Shown here piece after piece: positions 1 to 6,914 of a stretch of 10,158 nucleotides of DNA (positions within the stretch are counted from its first letter, which is position 1; each line of letters starts with the position of its first letter). The notes under the pieces are model-generated. The model was not told where the DNA came from. It did no database searches and was given only the letters and a program-made list of their open reading frames with translations. Source of the stretch: Euperipatoides rowelli (Eukaryota > Onychophora > Udeonychophora > Euonychophora > Peripatopsidae); NCBI GenBank assembly GCA_003024985.2, contig PXIH01S0011572.1; one strand, written 5' to 3'. The translations under genes were made by a program, and so were the position numbers.

Positions 1-97
1 TTAGATTAGCTTCCTCACAATATGTTTGCACAATGATCCTCGATTTGCAGATTTTGTGCAGTACCTATTAGATGAGCTTCCTTACAATACGTTTAAG
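1..97. repeat. Edge of a 67-bp tandem repeat
   Basis: The words starting at 1 and 68 match at 24 of 27 positions (TTAGATTAGCTTCCTCACAA against TTAGATGAGCTTCCTTACAA, continuing to 27 and 94). The similarity stops soon after 97. One full unit plus the start of a second is present, so the array probably extends leftwards out of the window. No coding or RNA function is visible. Confidence 0.6.
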
Positions 98-404
98 ATT
101 TTTTAAATTTTTCCTAAAAAACAAAAAAAAAAAATTGTTTTTTTATTGTCTAAACTATGATTAAATATTGGATAAAATATTGTTGAAAAAAAAGTAGTCC
201 CTACAAAAATGACCTAGGTCCATGAGACCAGACTTCACCATTTATGCTCATATTAGACACGTCACCAAAGGGTTAAAGGTACCAAATCATGCTACATCAT
301 TAGAAAAATGTTTCAGCTCTATTTGGTTAAAAAAAAAAAGTCCTGCCTGGTGTCAATTTTATTTAATAAGTTAAATAAAAAATTTAAATGATGTTCCTTT
401 AATG
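98..404. other. Unannotated A/T-rich stretch
   Basis: This holds A and T homopolymer runs (around 121-145 and 330-341) and a slightly more mixed segment at 205-300. No open frame, tRNA-like fold, inverted repeat or tandem repeat was found here. Confidence 0.6.
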
Positions 405-474
405 GTTTAACTAAGGCTTGCCCAAGTCGCATGTACAATAATTTCAACCGCAAGTCGATATGTGGCTCAACCGT
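405..474 (+). repeat. Possible dispersed repeat, copy 1 of 2
   Basis: This segment resembles the reverse complement of 4190-4261. Both begin with GTTTAAC, share TACAAT in the middle and end with a perfect 13-bp GGCTCAACCGTGG, and the two are about the same length (68-72 bp). The middle is poorly conserved, so only the end match is firm. It may be an old mobile-element fragment; no family was recognised. Confidence 0.35.
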
Positions 475-1207
475 GGATAAATATTTTGTGTTTGAATGAT
501 CATGTTAGCTACAAAAATTTATTATTCACAATTAAATCAAGAGTATAAGCTTTCCTCAAATTAGCAGTATGGGTTTATTTAAAATTTAATTTACTCATCA
601 TTTGTAAAAGAAAAAAACAAATTAAAAAATTAATGAAACAAAATAAACAAACAAACCAAAAAAAAAAAAAAAAAAAAAGGGAAATATATTAATTAAAAAA
701 AAAACAGAAAAATTTTATATAATAAAACTAGTTTTTATTAATTTTCATTTTGAATCACACTTTTCATCAGTCAAAACATTCCAACATTCTTTTTTTTTTA
801 AAAAAAAAGAAAAATTCTAAGATCCCAACAAAAAGTGATTTTCTTTAGAAATTTACTTCAGAATTCATTTTTATTAATAATTAAAATAAAAACACTTCTA
901 AGGATCAACTCGTACAGTGACATATTTGTAATTCAATAAAATTCTCTCTTCAAACCGAACTAATAAAAAATAAAAACGAGATTGAAGAAGCAAAGGTAGG
1001 AAAAAAAACTTTTAGGTAATCGATCACTTTTTTTATTAATACATCAAGAATTAGAATAAACAGTCCACAAATATTGACACTTGACTAAGCATCAAGAGTA
1101 AGAAATAAGAAATTCAAATGAATTTTGATTTCCCATTCTAATATTATTCCACACTTTAACACTGTTTGAAAATGCAAACCATTCTTTTTTTATAACAGAT
1201 TTTATTT
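475..1207. other. Low-complexity A/T-rich stretch
   Basis: This is dominated by A-rich and T-rich runs, including a 21-base A run at 658-678 and further A/T blocks near 700-712 and 789-808. No gene, paired repeat or RNA fold can be supported. The A runs could be tails of very old retroposed sequences, but no body sequence is recognisable in front of them. Confidence 0.6.
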
Positions 1208-1223
1208 CCACTAGATGGTGCTA
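1208..1223 (+). promoter_or_regulatory. CTCF-like binding motif
   Basis: CCACTAGATGGTGCTA matches the bilaterian CTCF core consensus (CCASYAGRKGGCRS) at every position except one, a T at 1219 where C is usual. CTCF is a zinc-finger protein that organises chromatin loops and insulators. One mismatch at a well-conserved position lowers the likely affinity, and a lone motif match in 10 kb can be chance. It is inferred from the motif alone. Confidence 0.3.
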
Positions 1224-1491
1224 TTTGTCACACAAAAAAAAGTCATATCATACATAAAAGATTATCTAATACTTACAAACATGAATTTGTTTGCAATATT
1301 TTAATAAGATTCTAAAGAGACTCTTAATGCATTACTTGTTCATCGTTAGATATTTTCAGATCATTTCATTAATATTATTCGTATCTAATCATGTGATCGA
1401 TTAATTTCATAGATGAACGATAGGTTGGCCTTCCACAAATAACCACACAATAGATCGAGGTACTCGACCATAATAAAATAATTAGCATGCT
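1224..1491. other. Unannotated stretch before the transposon
   Basis: A/T-rich sequence with no open frame of note. The only local structure seen is a very short inverted repeat, CGAG-gta-CTCG at 1457-1467, too small to interpret. Confidence 0.6.
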
Positions 1492-1495
1492 TTAA

Positions 1496-1510
1496 CCTTC
1501 GAGCGGGCGC
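1496..1510 (+). repeat. Left terminal inverted repeat of the piggyBac-type element
   Basis: CCTTCGAGCGGGCGC lies directly after TTAA. It pairs with 2282-2296 with one mismatch (G against A at the 11th base). Confidence 0.85.
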
Positions 1511-1687
1511 ACACAAATTTTTAACATGAGCGGTCGTGTGTTGTAATTTTTACGATTCATAGAATCCTACGTATAAAAGTTTCTAAATATGTGTAATAAT
1601 GAAATTAGAAAAAGAAACTATTTAATTGAATAATTAAAAATGTATTATATTATCACATTTAAATTATAATATTTAAACAGAAATAAT

Positions 1688-2030
1688 TTCCAACTAACAG
1701 ATTTTTTTTTTAGGATTTTTTTTTTTTAATGTCGGCATTTACTGTATGTCCAAATAATACATTATGTTAAATATTTCAAAATCTATAACAGTTAGAAAAA
1801 AACTTAAATAGTATTTTTTGTTCTATTTTTCATTAGGAATTTTAATATATAAAGAAAAAAAAATTCCAACAAACATATTTTTTATGATTTTTTTTCTAAA
1901 TATCGGCTATAAAAAAAGCCAGTTTATCTTAGATTTTTCATTACTGTTTCTCTGTCGTTGGTTTAGATTTTTAAAATCTGCATTAAATTCTCATTTTAAA
2001 AATGTATAAGTTTATTTCAAAATGTTTTAT
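1688..2030. repeat. Internal ~176-bp tandem duplication inside the element
   Basis: A T-rich segment starting TTCCAACTAACAG at 1688 recurs as TTCCAACAAACAT at 1864. In both copies it is followed by long T runs and then ATGTCGGC or ATATCGGC, and later by ATTTCAAAAT. The copies are diverged and the segment is low in complexity, so exact ends cannot be set. It explains part of the element's length and is not evidence of a gene. Confidence 0.5.
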
Positions 2031-2082
2031 AATATTTGTATTACGCTACCTGAAAGTCAAAATTATTACATCAGCGGGCGCG

Positions 2083-2100
2083 TGTCGTAAAATTTATGTC
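2083..2100 (+). repeat. Subterminal 18-bp exact repeat, inner copy
   Basis: TGTCGTAAAATTTATGTC is identical to 2261-2278, just inside the right terminal repeat. The sequence before it (ACATCAGCGGGCGCG, from 2068) also resembles ACATGAGCGGTCGTG at 1524, near the left end. Repeated subterminal motifs are common transposase-binding features in DNA transposons; that role is inferred here. Confidence 0.7.
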
Positions 2101-2260
2101 TGGACATCTTTTTACATATAATTCTAAAAAATAACTATAAAATGGGCTATGTGCATGGTAAAAACCTACCAATATTGTAGTGGAGAGTTAGTTTTAGAAA
2201 TAAAAGGCAGAGATAAACCCACAAAACCATACACATACACATTTTATAAAAAAAATAATT

Positions 2261-2278
2261 TGTCGTAAAATTTATGTC
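2261..2278 (+). repeat. Subterminal 18-bp exact repeat, outer copy
   Basis: Identical to 2083-2100, at an offset of 178 bp. It abuts the right terminal inverted repeat, and its reverse complement resembles the sequence just inside the left terminal repeat. Confidence 0.7.
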
Positions 2279-2281
2279 AGC

Positions 2282-2296
2282 GCGCTCGCTCGAAGG
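2282..2296 (-). repeat. Right terminal inverted repeat of the piggyBac-type element
   Basis: Read on the minus strand this is CCTTCGAGCGAGCGC, ending directly against TTAA at 2297-2300. Confidence 0.85.
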
Positions 2297-2300
2297 TTAA

Positions 2301-2911
2301 GCCACTATATTTCCGAGGCTTAAATTATAAAACTATTGAATCAAATGCGTAAAAAAATAATAAATTTGTTGATATAGAGGAATATTTCACCAAAGACTGT
2401 GACATTATCACAATACAGCATTAGTCCTTTCAGGTAAGGGACTTGGGAAGCGTGTCTATAAGGAATATTCATATACGATATTCTCTCCCCAGATAGTAGT
2501 TGATAAAAAAAGAAAAATATCTCTACGTCATCATGACAGTTATTCACAACACTCAACTTTTACGTACAAACTAATAATCGCTTTAACTGTCGCTTAAAAT
2601 CCAGACTGGAAGCCATGCTAACATTTTTTTTTGTTCGCCATTTTGAAAAATAAATCTCACAAAGTAGCCCAACTCTCAAGCAAGGTTAAAAAGTTTGAAA
2701 CAAAATGCATGAGATTCTAAACGAAAGTGATGACTAATGGAAAAAGTGCAAATAATTAAAAAAGTTAGCTGTTGACGAACACACCTACGGTAATGAATAT
2801 AATTACTATAGTGACGGCATGGTAAACTAAAAATTACACAAATTACTATAGAAACAAACCACTGATTGGTTAACTTTTGGGCTGAAGAAAATAATGTAAA
2901 ATGATCAAGGT
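2301..2911. other. Unannotated stretch right of the transposon
   Basis: No gene is supported. The minus-strand frames of 71 and 84 codons that lie here are of the size expected by chance and match no family I recognise. A TTAAGCC (2297-2303) and GGCTTAA (2317-2323) inverted pair sits at the transposon edge. AATTACTATA occurs twice (about 2799 and 2841), which may mark part of an unrecognised old repeat on the minus strand. Confidence 0.5.
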
Positions 2912-3050
2912 TTATTCCACTTTTTATCATTACGGTTCAGACATAGTTATTATTTCAACAAATTGGAGTAGGGTTAAGCGTTGGGGGTGAAAGTTAGAAT
3001 TATAAACCTAAAAAAAAAATAATAAGGCTGACAATCAATTTGGTCCTGTG
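2912..3050 (-). repeat. Unclassified dispersed repeat, copy 1
   Basis: Read on the minus strand it shows, in order: CACAGGACCAAATTGATTGT, CAGCCTTATTATT, a TTCTAACTTTCACCC segment, AATAATAACTATG, and GATAAAAAGTGGAATAA. The same series of words occurs in 3455-3617 (plus) and 7831-8025 (minus). The opening block matches copy 3 best and the closing block matches copy 2 best, which supports common descent. It has no tRNA-like A/B boxes and no intact frame. It may be a fragment of a SINE or MITE; the family is not recognised. Confidence 0.65.
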
Positions 3051-3386
3051 CAGCTAGTCCTATGCGATTGATTGTTTTGGTAGTAATCTATGCAGATAAA
3101 TTTGCAACCCAGATGATTGTATATTATTACTTGGGAGTTTATTTATGTAGGCTACACAGGAATACAACAGACAAGCACAATACAAATACATCTTATACAA
3201 CAATAATTTCATTTCAATGGAACCTCTTAGGAGATTGATTATCTTTTGATGAAAATTAATCATTGTCAGAGATGATGCATCTAATATTTTATTTTTGACA
3301 TATTTCAAACTATCTAATCTGTTAGGTACAAAGTTTGTTTGTATTTACAGTATGTATGTCCTTCAATTCAACATCACTTCTAGATA
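3051..3386. other. Unannotated stretch between repeat copies
   Basis: Moderately AT-rich sequence. A minus-strand frame of 82 codons (3060-3308) overlaps it but has no recognisable domain and is within the length expected by chance. It might belong to the flanks of the neighbouring dispersed repeat, but no second copy of it is seen in the window. Confidence 0.5.
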
Positions 3387-3454
3387 ATGAGCCGTTATAT
3401 GTGTAAGAGTTTTGATCCTTCACAGACCAATCAGATTATACATGAACTAACTAG

Positions 3455-3617
3455 CGCCAAATGGTTTGGAAGCCTTATATTTATATTTAGTCCTAACCTT
3501 CACCCAACCCTGAATTCTAACTCCTGCAACATAATAAATAACTATGCCCAGCCCTATGATAATCAAAAGGTGTAATAACTATCCTCCAATTCAATGATAA
3601 TCAAAAGGTGCAATAAA
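3455..3617 (+). repeat. Unclassified dispersed repeat, copy 2
   Basis: Plus-strand copy with GCCTTATATTTATATTTAG, TCCTAACCTTCACCC, ACCCTGAAT, AATAACTATGCCC, then CCTATGATAATCAAAAGGTG. It aligns with copy 3 (CCTATGATAATCA; AGTCCTAACCTT; CCCTGAA) and copy 1 (AATAACTATG). The short frame over it resembles the frame over copy 3 at residue level (SLIFIFSPNL against SLIFVYSPNL). Copy 1 is frame-broken and the differences are not concentrated at third positions, so a coding role is not supported. Confidence 0.7.
3556..3616 (+). repeat. Local 38-bp tandem duplication within copy 2
   Basis: ATGATAATCAAAAGGTG followed by T/C AATAA occurs at 3556 and again at 3594, an offset of 38 bp. It looks like a simple duplication at the end of the dispersed repeat. 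Confidence 0.75.
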
Positions 3618-4189
3618 TGTTGCCACTCCCAATTGTTCATATGCTCTATTGTCATTGGATCATAAAGGCCTAACTTTACACATTTAATGGCTTCTATAAG
3701 ACAGGGGGTTGAGTTTTTGCATACTTATAATAGACTCAAATCCAAGTAAAATCCCAGACCTAAAATTATTACTCAGAGGTGCAAACTGAAAAACTCACCT
3801 GACATCTGTATTTTCATGTATCAAATTTAAAATTTCTTTGATGACTTAATGATGACCAGTTGCGATACATTTCCACCATTCTCAGACATTATATGCACGG
3901 GAGTTCATACAAACACATGAGAATGCATGCTTACAAGCAACCCTCAACTTAACAAAAATATTTACTGTAAATAAATAGTTTTTTAGTGAAAGCTTGTGCA
4001 AGGAGTGGGTAGGTTAATATTTTATGGATCTATTCCCCATGAATCACGAAGAACATAAAATTGTGTACTTATTTCTATCACGGAATCTAAGGGAAATTAT
4101 CATCATCTTTACTTGGTAAAACGTGCATGATTTAGACACCATTCACATTAAAACTTTATCCATTCACATTTACACCTTATATTGTCTGA
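3618..4189. other. Unannotated stretch
   Basis: Base composition is a little more mixed than in the left third. On the minus strand a good splice-donor word (ATGTCAG|GTGAGT, about 3797-3809) lies downstream of a 20-codon frame beginning near 3890. There is no convincing acceptor and the frame stops before the donor, so no exon is called. No repeats were found here. Confidence 0.45.
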
Positions 4190-4261
4190 ACCACGGTTGA
4201 GCCTTATTCAGTGTCCATGTCAACACGATTGTAGTTCAACTGTGATTGAGCTATGTTAAAC
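4190..4261 (-). repeat. Possible dispersed repeat, copy 2 of 2
   Basis: Its reverse complement shares GTTTAAC, TACAAT and GGCTCAACCGTGG in the same order and spacing as 405-474. It also contains a weak internal repetition on the plus strand (CCACGGTTGAGCC and CTGTGATTGAGCT). No family was recognised. Confidence 0.35.
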
Positions 4262-4600
4262 TGATTCTTGTAAGATCGTTAATTCTCACAAGAAATAACT
4301 AATCATAACCGAATGAAGTTTATTGCCTTATTAAAGTTCAATTTGTTAAGTTTAGTCCAATCTTAAGACAACACAGAATGAACTATTAGCGATAGTTTGA
4401 AGTATCGAAAAAGTGATTCAATTAAGTTTTTAAATTTTGTATTCAAATGTTGCACACATTATATAATGTCATTAATAGATACGATATCGTAATCATATAC
4501 TCTATATGTTTCATTCAGGAATTGAAAGTATTTTTTTCAGCCCAACGTTATTCCTTTATTATTAAACTTTAGCTTGAATTGATTTTTCCCCCAGAACATA
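4262..4600. other. Unannotated stretch with a 12-bp palindrome
   Basis: No gene seen. TACGATATCGTA at 4480-4491 is a perfect 12-bp palindrome, which can easily occur by chance in AT-rich DNA. Confidence 0.5.
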
Positions 4601-4601
4601 N
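4601..4601. other. Ambiguous base (N)
   Basis: The only undetermined base in the window. It falls immediately before the first unit of the 114-bp tandem repeat, a place where read alignment or polishing may have been difficult. Confidence 0.95.
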
Positions 4602-4890
4602 CAAATAGATATAGCCAAATGGCAATTAATGTTTGTGAAATTGTGACGTTCACCTTAGTGTGAGGGCTCTAAAGATAATGGATAATTAAAGCAAGATTTC
4701 TGTTAGTTTAATTACGAAATAGATAGAGCCTAATGTTAATTAATGTTAGTGAAATTGTGAAGTTCACTTTAGTGTGAGGTCTCTAAAGATAATGGGTAAT
4801 TAAAGCTAGATTTATGTTAGTTTATTTATTTATCAAATAGATATAGCCTAATGGCAATTAATGTTTGTGGAATCAAATAAATATGTGTGT
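4602..4890 (+). repeat. 114-118 bp tandem repeat, about 2.3 units
   Basis: AAATAGATATAGCC recurs at 4603, 4717 (AAATAGATAGAGCC) and 4835. Within the full units the order is the same: GCAATTAATGTTTGTG or GTTAATTAATGTTAGTG, GAAATTGTGA, GTTCAC, TTAGTGTGAGG, CTCTAAAGATAATGG and TAATTAAAGC. The third unit loses similarity soon after AATGTTTGTGG (about 4870). This is a short diverged satellite-like array. A minor internal palindrome is not needed to explain it. Confidence 0.8.
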
Positions 4891-5523
4891 TCACCACTTT
4901 TACACAGAGCATAACAATACTACAAAGATTTGCTGCAGCAAAAAGGTTAAAAAGATTTAAAAATAAACAGTTCCACAAAAAATTTGTAAGAAGTTTATAA
5001 AATGTTCTAACCCAATTGATAAATAAATTATTTAAAGGTTTATGGATCAGATGTCATTATAAGAAACCTGTGAGTAGATGTATCACTAAAAAAGAATTTA
5101 TAAATAAATTTAAGGTTAATGAAGATATACTGTACTTCAAAATAGTTTATAAGAAGCCTTTAATAGGGATTATGAAGAAGTTTTGATTAACAGTTTAAAT
5201 ATATGCATATATGATATTAGAAAGATGAAGTCCTTAAAAAGCTGAAAGAAAACCATTTTTTTTAAAAATTATAAGTTTACAAGAAGATTAAGAAGTCTTT
5301 AGTAATGGTGAAGAATTTTTAAAGAGTAGATTAAATAGTCATTTAAATGATTTATTAAAAGAACAAAAAAATAATTGACGAAGAAACCCTTAACTCTTTT
5401 ACTATACTTGGAGATGGAGTATTTCTAGAAAATAAATCAGGTCATTGACATTCCTATGATGAATATGATCAAAGTCATTTCCACATTTTTTCCCAAAAGT
5501 TAGTTTTTTTAATCATGGATCAG
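4881..5523 (+). pseudogene. Possible broken coding relic, lysine-rich (unrecognised)
   Basis: No intact gene, but a chain of open segments on one strand has coding-like residue use. In the frame of base 4881, 4881-4997 is open; after one TAA, 62 codons follow to a TGA near 5185 and include ITKKEFINKF and NEDILYFKIVYKKP. The same frame reopens after 5290 (EEFLKSRLNSHLNDLLKEQ) to a TGA. From about 5359 the frame that lies one base over is open (TILGDGVFLENKSGH). It has one TGA at 5446 and then runs to 5523. The frame change coincides with a seven-A run at 5365-5371. YKKP recurs twice. No start codon, promoter or splice pattern is evident. Chance open frames are common in such AT-rich DNA, so this is tentative. 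If real, it is a decayed gene or element continuous with the array at 5591-6316. I recognise no family. Confidence 0.3.
4929..4942. repeat. 14-bp perfect palindrome
   Basis: TTTGCTGCAGCAAA is self-complementary over its full length. Its role is unknown, and it may be coincidental. Confidence 0.4.
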
Positions 5524-5590
5524 TGATAAATTTTGCCAAATAATTTTTTAATATAAAGATATTGAGTCCATTTCTTATCTCTGATCATAT

Positions 5591-6316
5591 GATTTAGACA
5601 TAGATGTAATCGATCAAGTAAAACATTTAGAAATTATCATAATGTTAAATTAAATTATTTATATAGTAACTGATTTAGACATTGTCATGGTTCAGGTGAT
5701 AGATTTAGCTATCAATCAGATGATAATTTAAACATTGTCATCAAGGACAGGTAACTGATTAAGATAATGTATTCATGGATCAGAATATTGATTTAGACAT
5801 TGTGCTCAATCAGGTAACTGATTTAAACATTGTGCTCAATCAGGTAACTGATTGAGATGTCATCATGGATCAGATGATTTAGACATTGTCAACAAGGATC
5901 AGTTAACTCATTTAGAGAGTGTTATCAGTCAGGTAACTTATTTAGATATCATGGATGAGGTAACTGATTTAGATATTGTCATCATGGATCAGGTAATGAT
6001 TTAGACATTGTCCTCATAGATCAAGTAACTGATTTAATAATGTCATCAACCAGGGAACTGATTTAGACATTGAATACTTGGATCAGGATATTGATTTAGA
6101 TATTGTCCTCATAGATCAAGTAACTGATTTAGACACTGTTATTATGGATGAGGTAAATGATTTAGACATTGTCATCATGTAACAGGTAAATGATTTAGAC
6201 AGGGTCATTATGTATCAGGTAATTAATTTAAATGCCATTATGAATAAGGGCAGTTAATTTAGACATTGTCATCATGAATCAGATATTGATTTAGATATTG
6301 TATTCATAGTCCAATT
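5591..6316 (+). repeat. 27-33 bp minisatellite, ~22 units, possible relic of an acidic repeat protein
   Basis: Units start GATTTAGACATTGT and continue like CATCATGGATCAGGTAACT. Starts include 5591, 5672, 5702, 5790, 5820, 5850, 5876, 5966, 5998, 6060, 6092, 6126, 6159, 6192 and 6288. The commonest lengths are 33 and 30 bp, both whole codons. Only one of the three plus frames is free of stops in the consensus; it reads DLDIVIMDQVT or DLDIVLNQVT. In-frame runs survive: 6060-6179 encodes about 40 codons (DLDIEYLDQDI, DLDIVLIDQVT, DLDTVIMDEVN and so on) before TAA at 6180. Changes between units are often conservative (I/V/L/M, D/E). Other units carry indels or stops, so the array is not a working gene today. 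A plain non-coding minisatellite is the alternative. The repeat itself is certain; the coding origin is inference. Confidence 0.85.
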
Positions 6317-6434
6317 TTTTGTTGCATTAACAAACTCGTAGGTTTTAAGTATGGACATGGGTGTAGTGACTTTTTCTATGTTTGACCATCAACTTTGACA
6401 TTGCTCTGATGGTCCAACTCATTATCACACTTTT
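6317..6434. other. Spacer between two minisatellites
   Basis: About 118 bp with no repeat structure of either neighbour. No gene is supported. Confidence 0.6.
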
Positions 6435-6715
6435 GATACCATATAATGATGGTATCTTAATAACAGATACAATATAATAATGGTATCCATCTCATGGTAT
6501 TTTAGTAAAAGATACCATATGATGATGAGTATATTAGTAATAGATACAATTTTATGATGGTATCTTAGAAAAAAGATAAATCTAATATGGTTATCTTAGT
6601 AAAAGATACTATATAATGATGGTATCTTAGTAAAAGATACCATCAGATGATGGTATCTTAGTAAAAGATACCATCTAATAATGAATGTTACTTTAGTAAA
6701 AGATTTAAAAATGGT
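6435..6715. repeat. 31-bp minisatellite of hairpin-forming units
   Basis: Units start at 6435, 6466, 6511, 6543, 6575, 6605, 6636 and 6667, with a partial one at 6702. The exact period is 31 bp for the best units (6605, 6636, 6667). The consensus is GATACCATATAATGATGGTATC followed by TTAGTAAAA. Each unit is an inverted repeat: in 6636-6657, GATACCATCA and TGATGGTATC are perfectly complementary around a 2-base centre. Units further left are more diverged, and the one at 6466 carries an extra half palindrome. A 31-bp period does not preserve a reading frame, so no protein is implied. Confidence 0.9.
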
Positions 6716-6885
6716 TTATGGAAAAAAATTAAGCGTTTCAAAAATAGATGTTAAAATGATCCCTTAGCTGAAAGCATCTTTATAACAGCCTGTGGTAATC
6801 ATTAGAAGGAGAAATAGTTTATATTAATCATTCTAAACTTGGATCCATAAACATATATGCAAATTCTTTCACTTACACCATGCAC
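6716..6885. other. Unannotated stretch
   Basis: No gene or repeat found. An octamer word ATGCAAAT is present at 6857-6864, which alone is not evidence of a promoter. Confidence 0.5.
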
Positions 6886-6914
6886 AAAAAAAAAAGAGAG
6901 AGAGAGAGAGAGAG
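6886..6914. repeat. Poly-A and GA microsatellite
   Basis: Ten A (6886-6895) followed by a pure GA dinucleotide run (6896-6914). A simple-sequence repeat, likely variable in length between individuals. Confidence 0.95.

Larger units (their letters stand above)
1492..2300. mobile_element. Non-autonomous piggyBac-type element (MITE) with TTAA site duplication
   Basis: The element itself is 1496-2296 (801 bp). It is bracketed by TTAA at 1492-1495 and 2297-2300, the target duplication typical of the piggyBac superfamily. The terminal inverted repeats are CCTTCGAGCGGGCGC at 1496-1510 and CCTTCGAGCGAGCGC read inward from 2296, matching at 14 of 15 positions. Weaker similarity continues inward (CAAATTTTTAAC against TAAATTTTACGAC). 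piggyBac ends normally begin CCY and end RGG, as here. The interior has no transposase: the longest frame is a 63-codon low-complexity T-rich one (1818-2009). It would therefore move only if an autonomous relative supplies transposase in trans. The GC-rich ends contrast sharply with the AT-rich interior and flanks. The TTAA and TIRs are seen directly; the superfamily assignment is inference from them. Confidence 0.8.

Noticed and set aside
1818-2009. 63-codon plus-strand frame inside the transposon
   Set aside because: Low-complexity F/K/I-rich translation of T and A runs with no transposase motif; chance frame.
2431-2440. CAG|GTAAGG splice-donor word on the plus strand
   Set aside because: Isolated word with no coding sequence in front of it.
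2341-2556. 71-codon minus-strand frame with fairly protein-like composition
   Set aside because: No recognised domain; frames of this length are expected several times by chance at this AT content.
2676-2930. 84-codon minus-strand frame, the longest ATG frame
   Set aside because: Runs into a dispersed repeat copy, shows no family motif and fits the chance length distribution.
3060-3308. 82-codon minus-strand frame with a cysteine-containing hydrophobic stretch
   Set aside because: A single hydrophobic patch is weak evidence; there is no signal-peptide layout, promoter or homology I recognise.
3797-3890. Minus-strand exon candidate with a strong GTGAGT donor
   Set aside because: The frame from the nearby ATG stops before the donor and no acceptor was found.
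5591-6715. CRISPR array
   Set aside because: Units are contiguous or near-contiguous tandem repeats without unique spacers of constant length, and the setting is eukaryotic.
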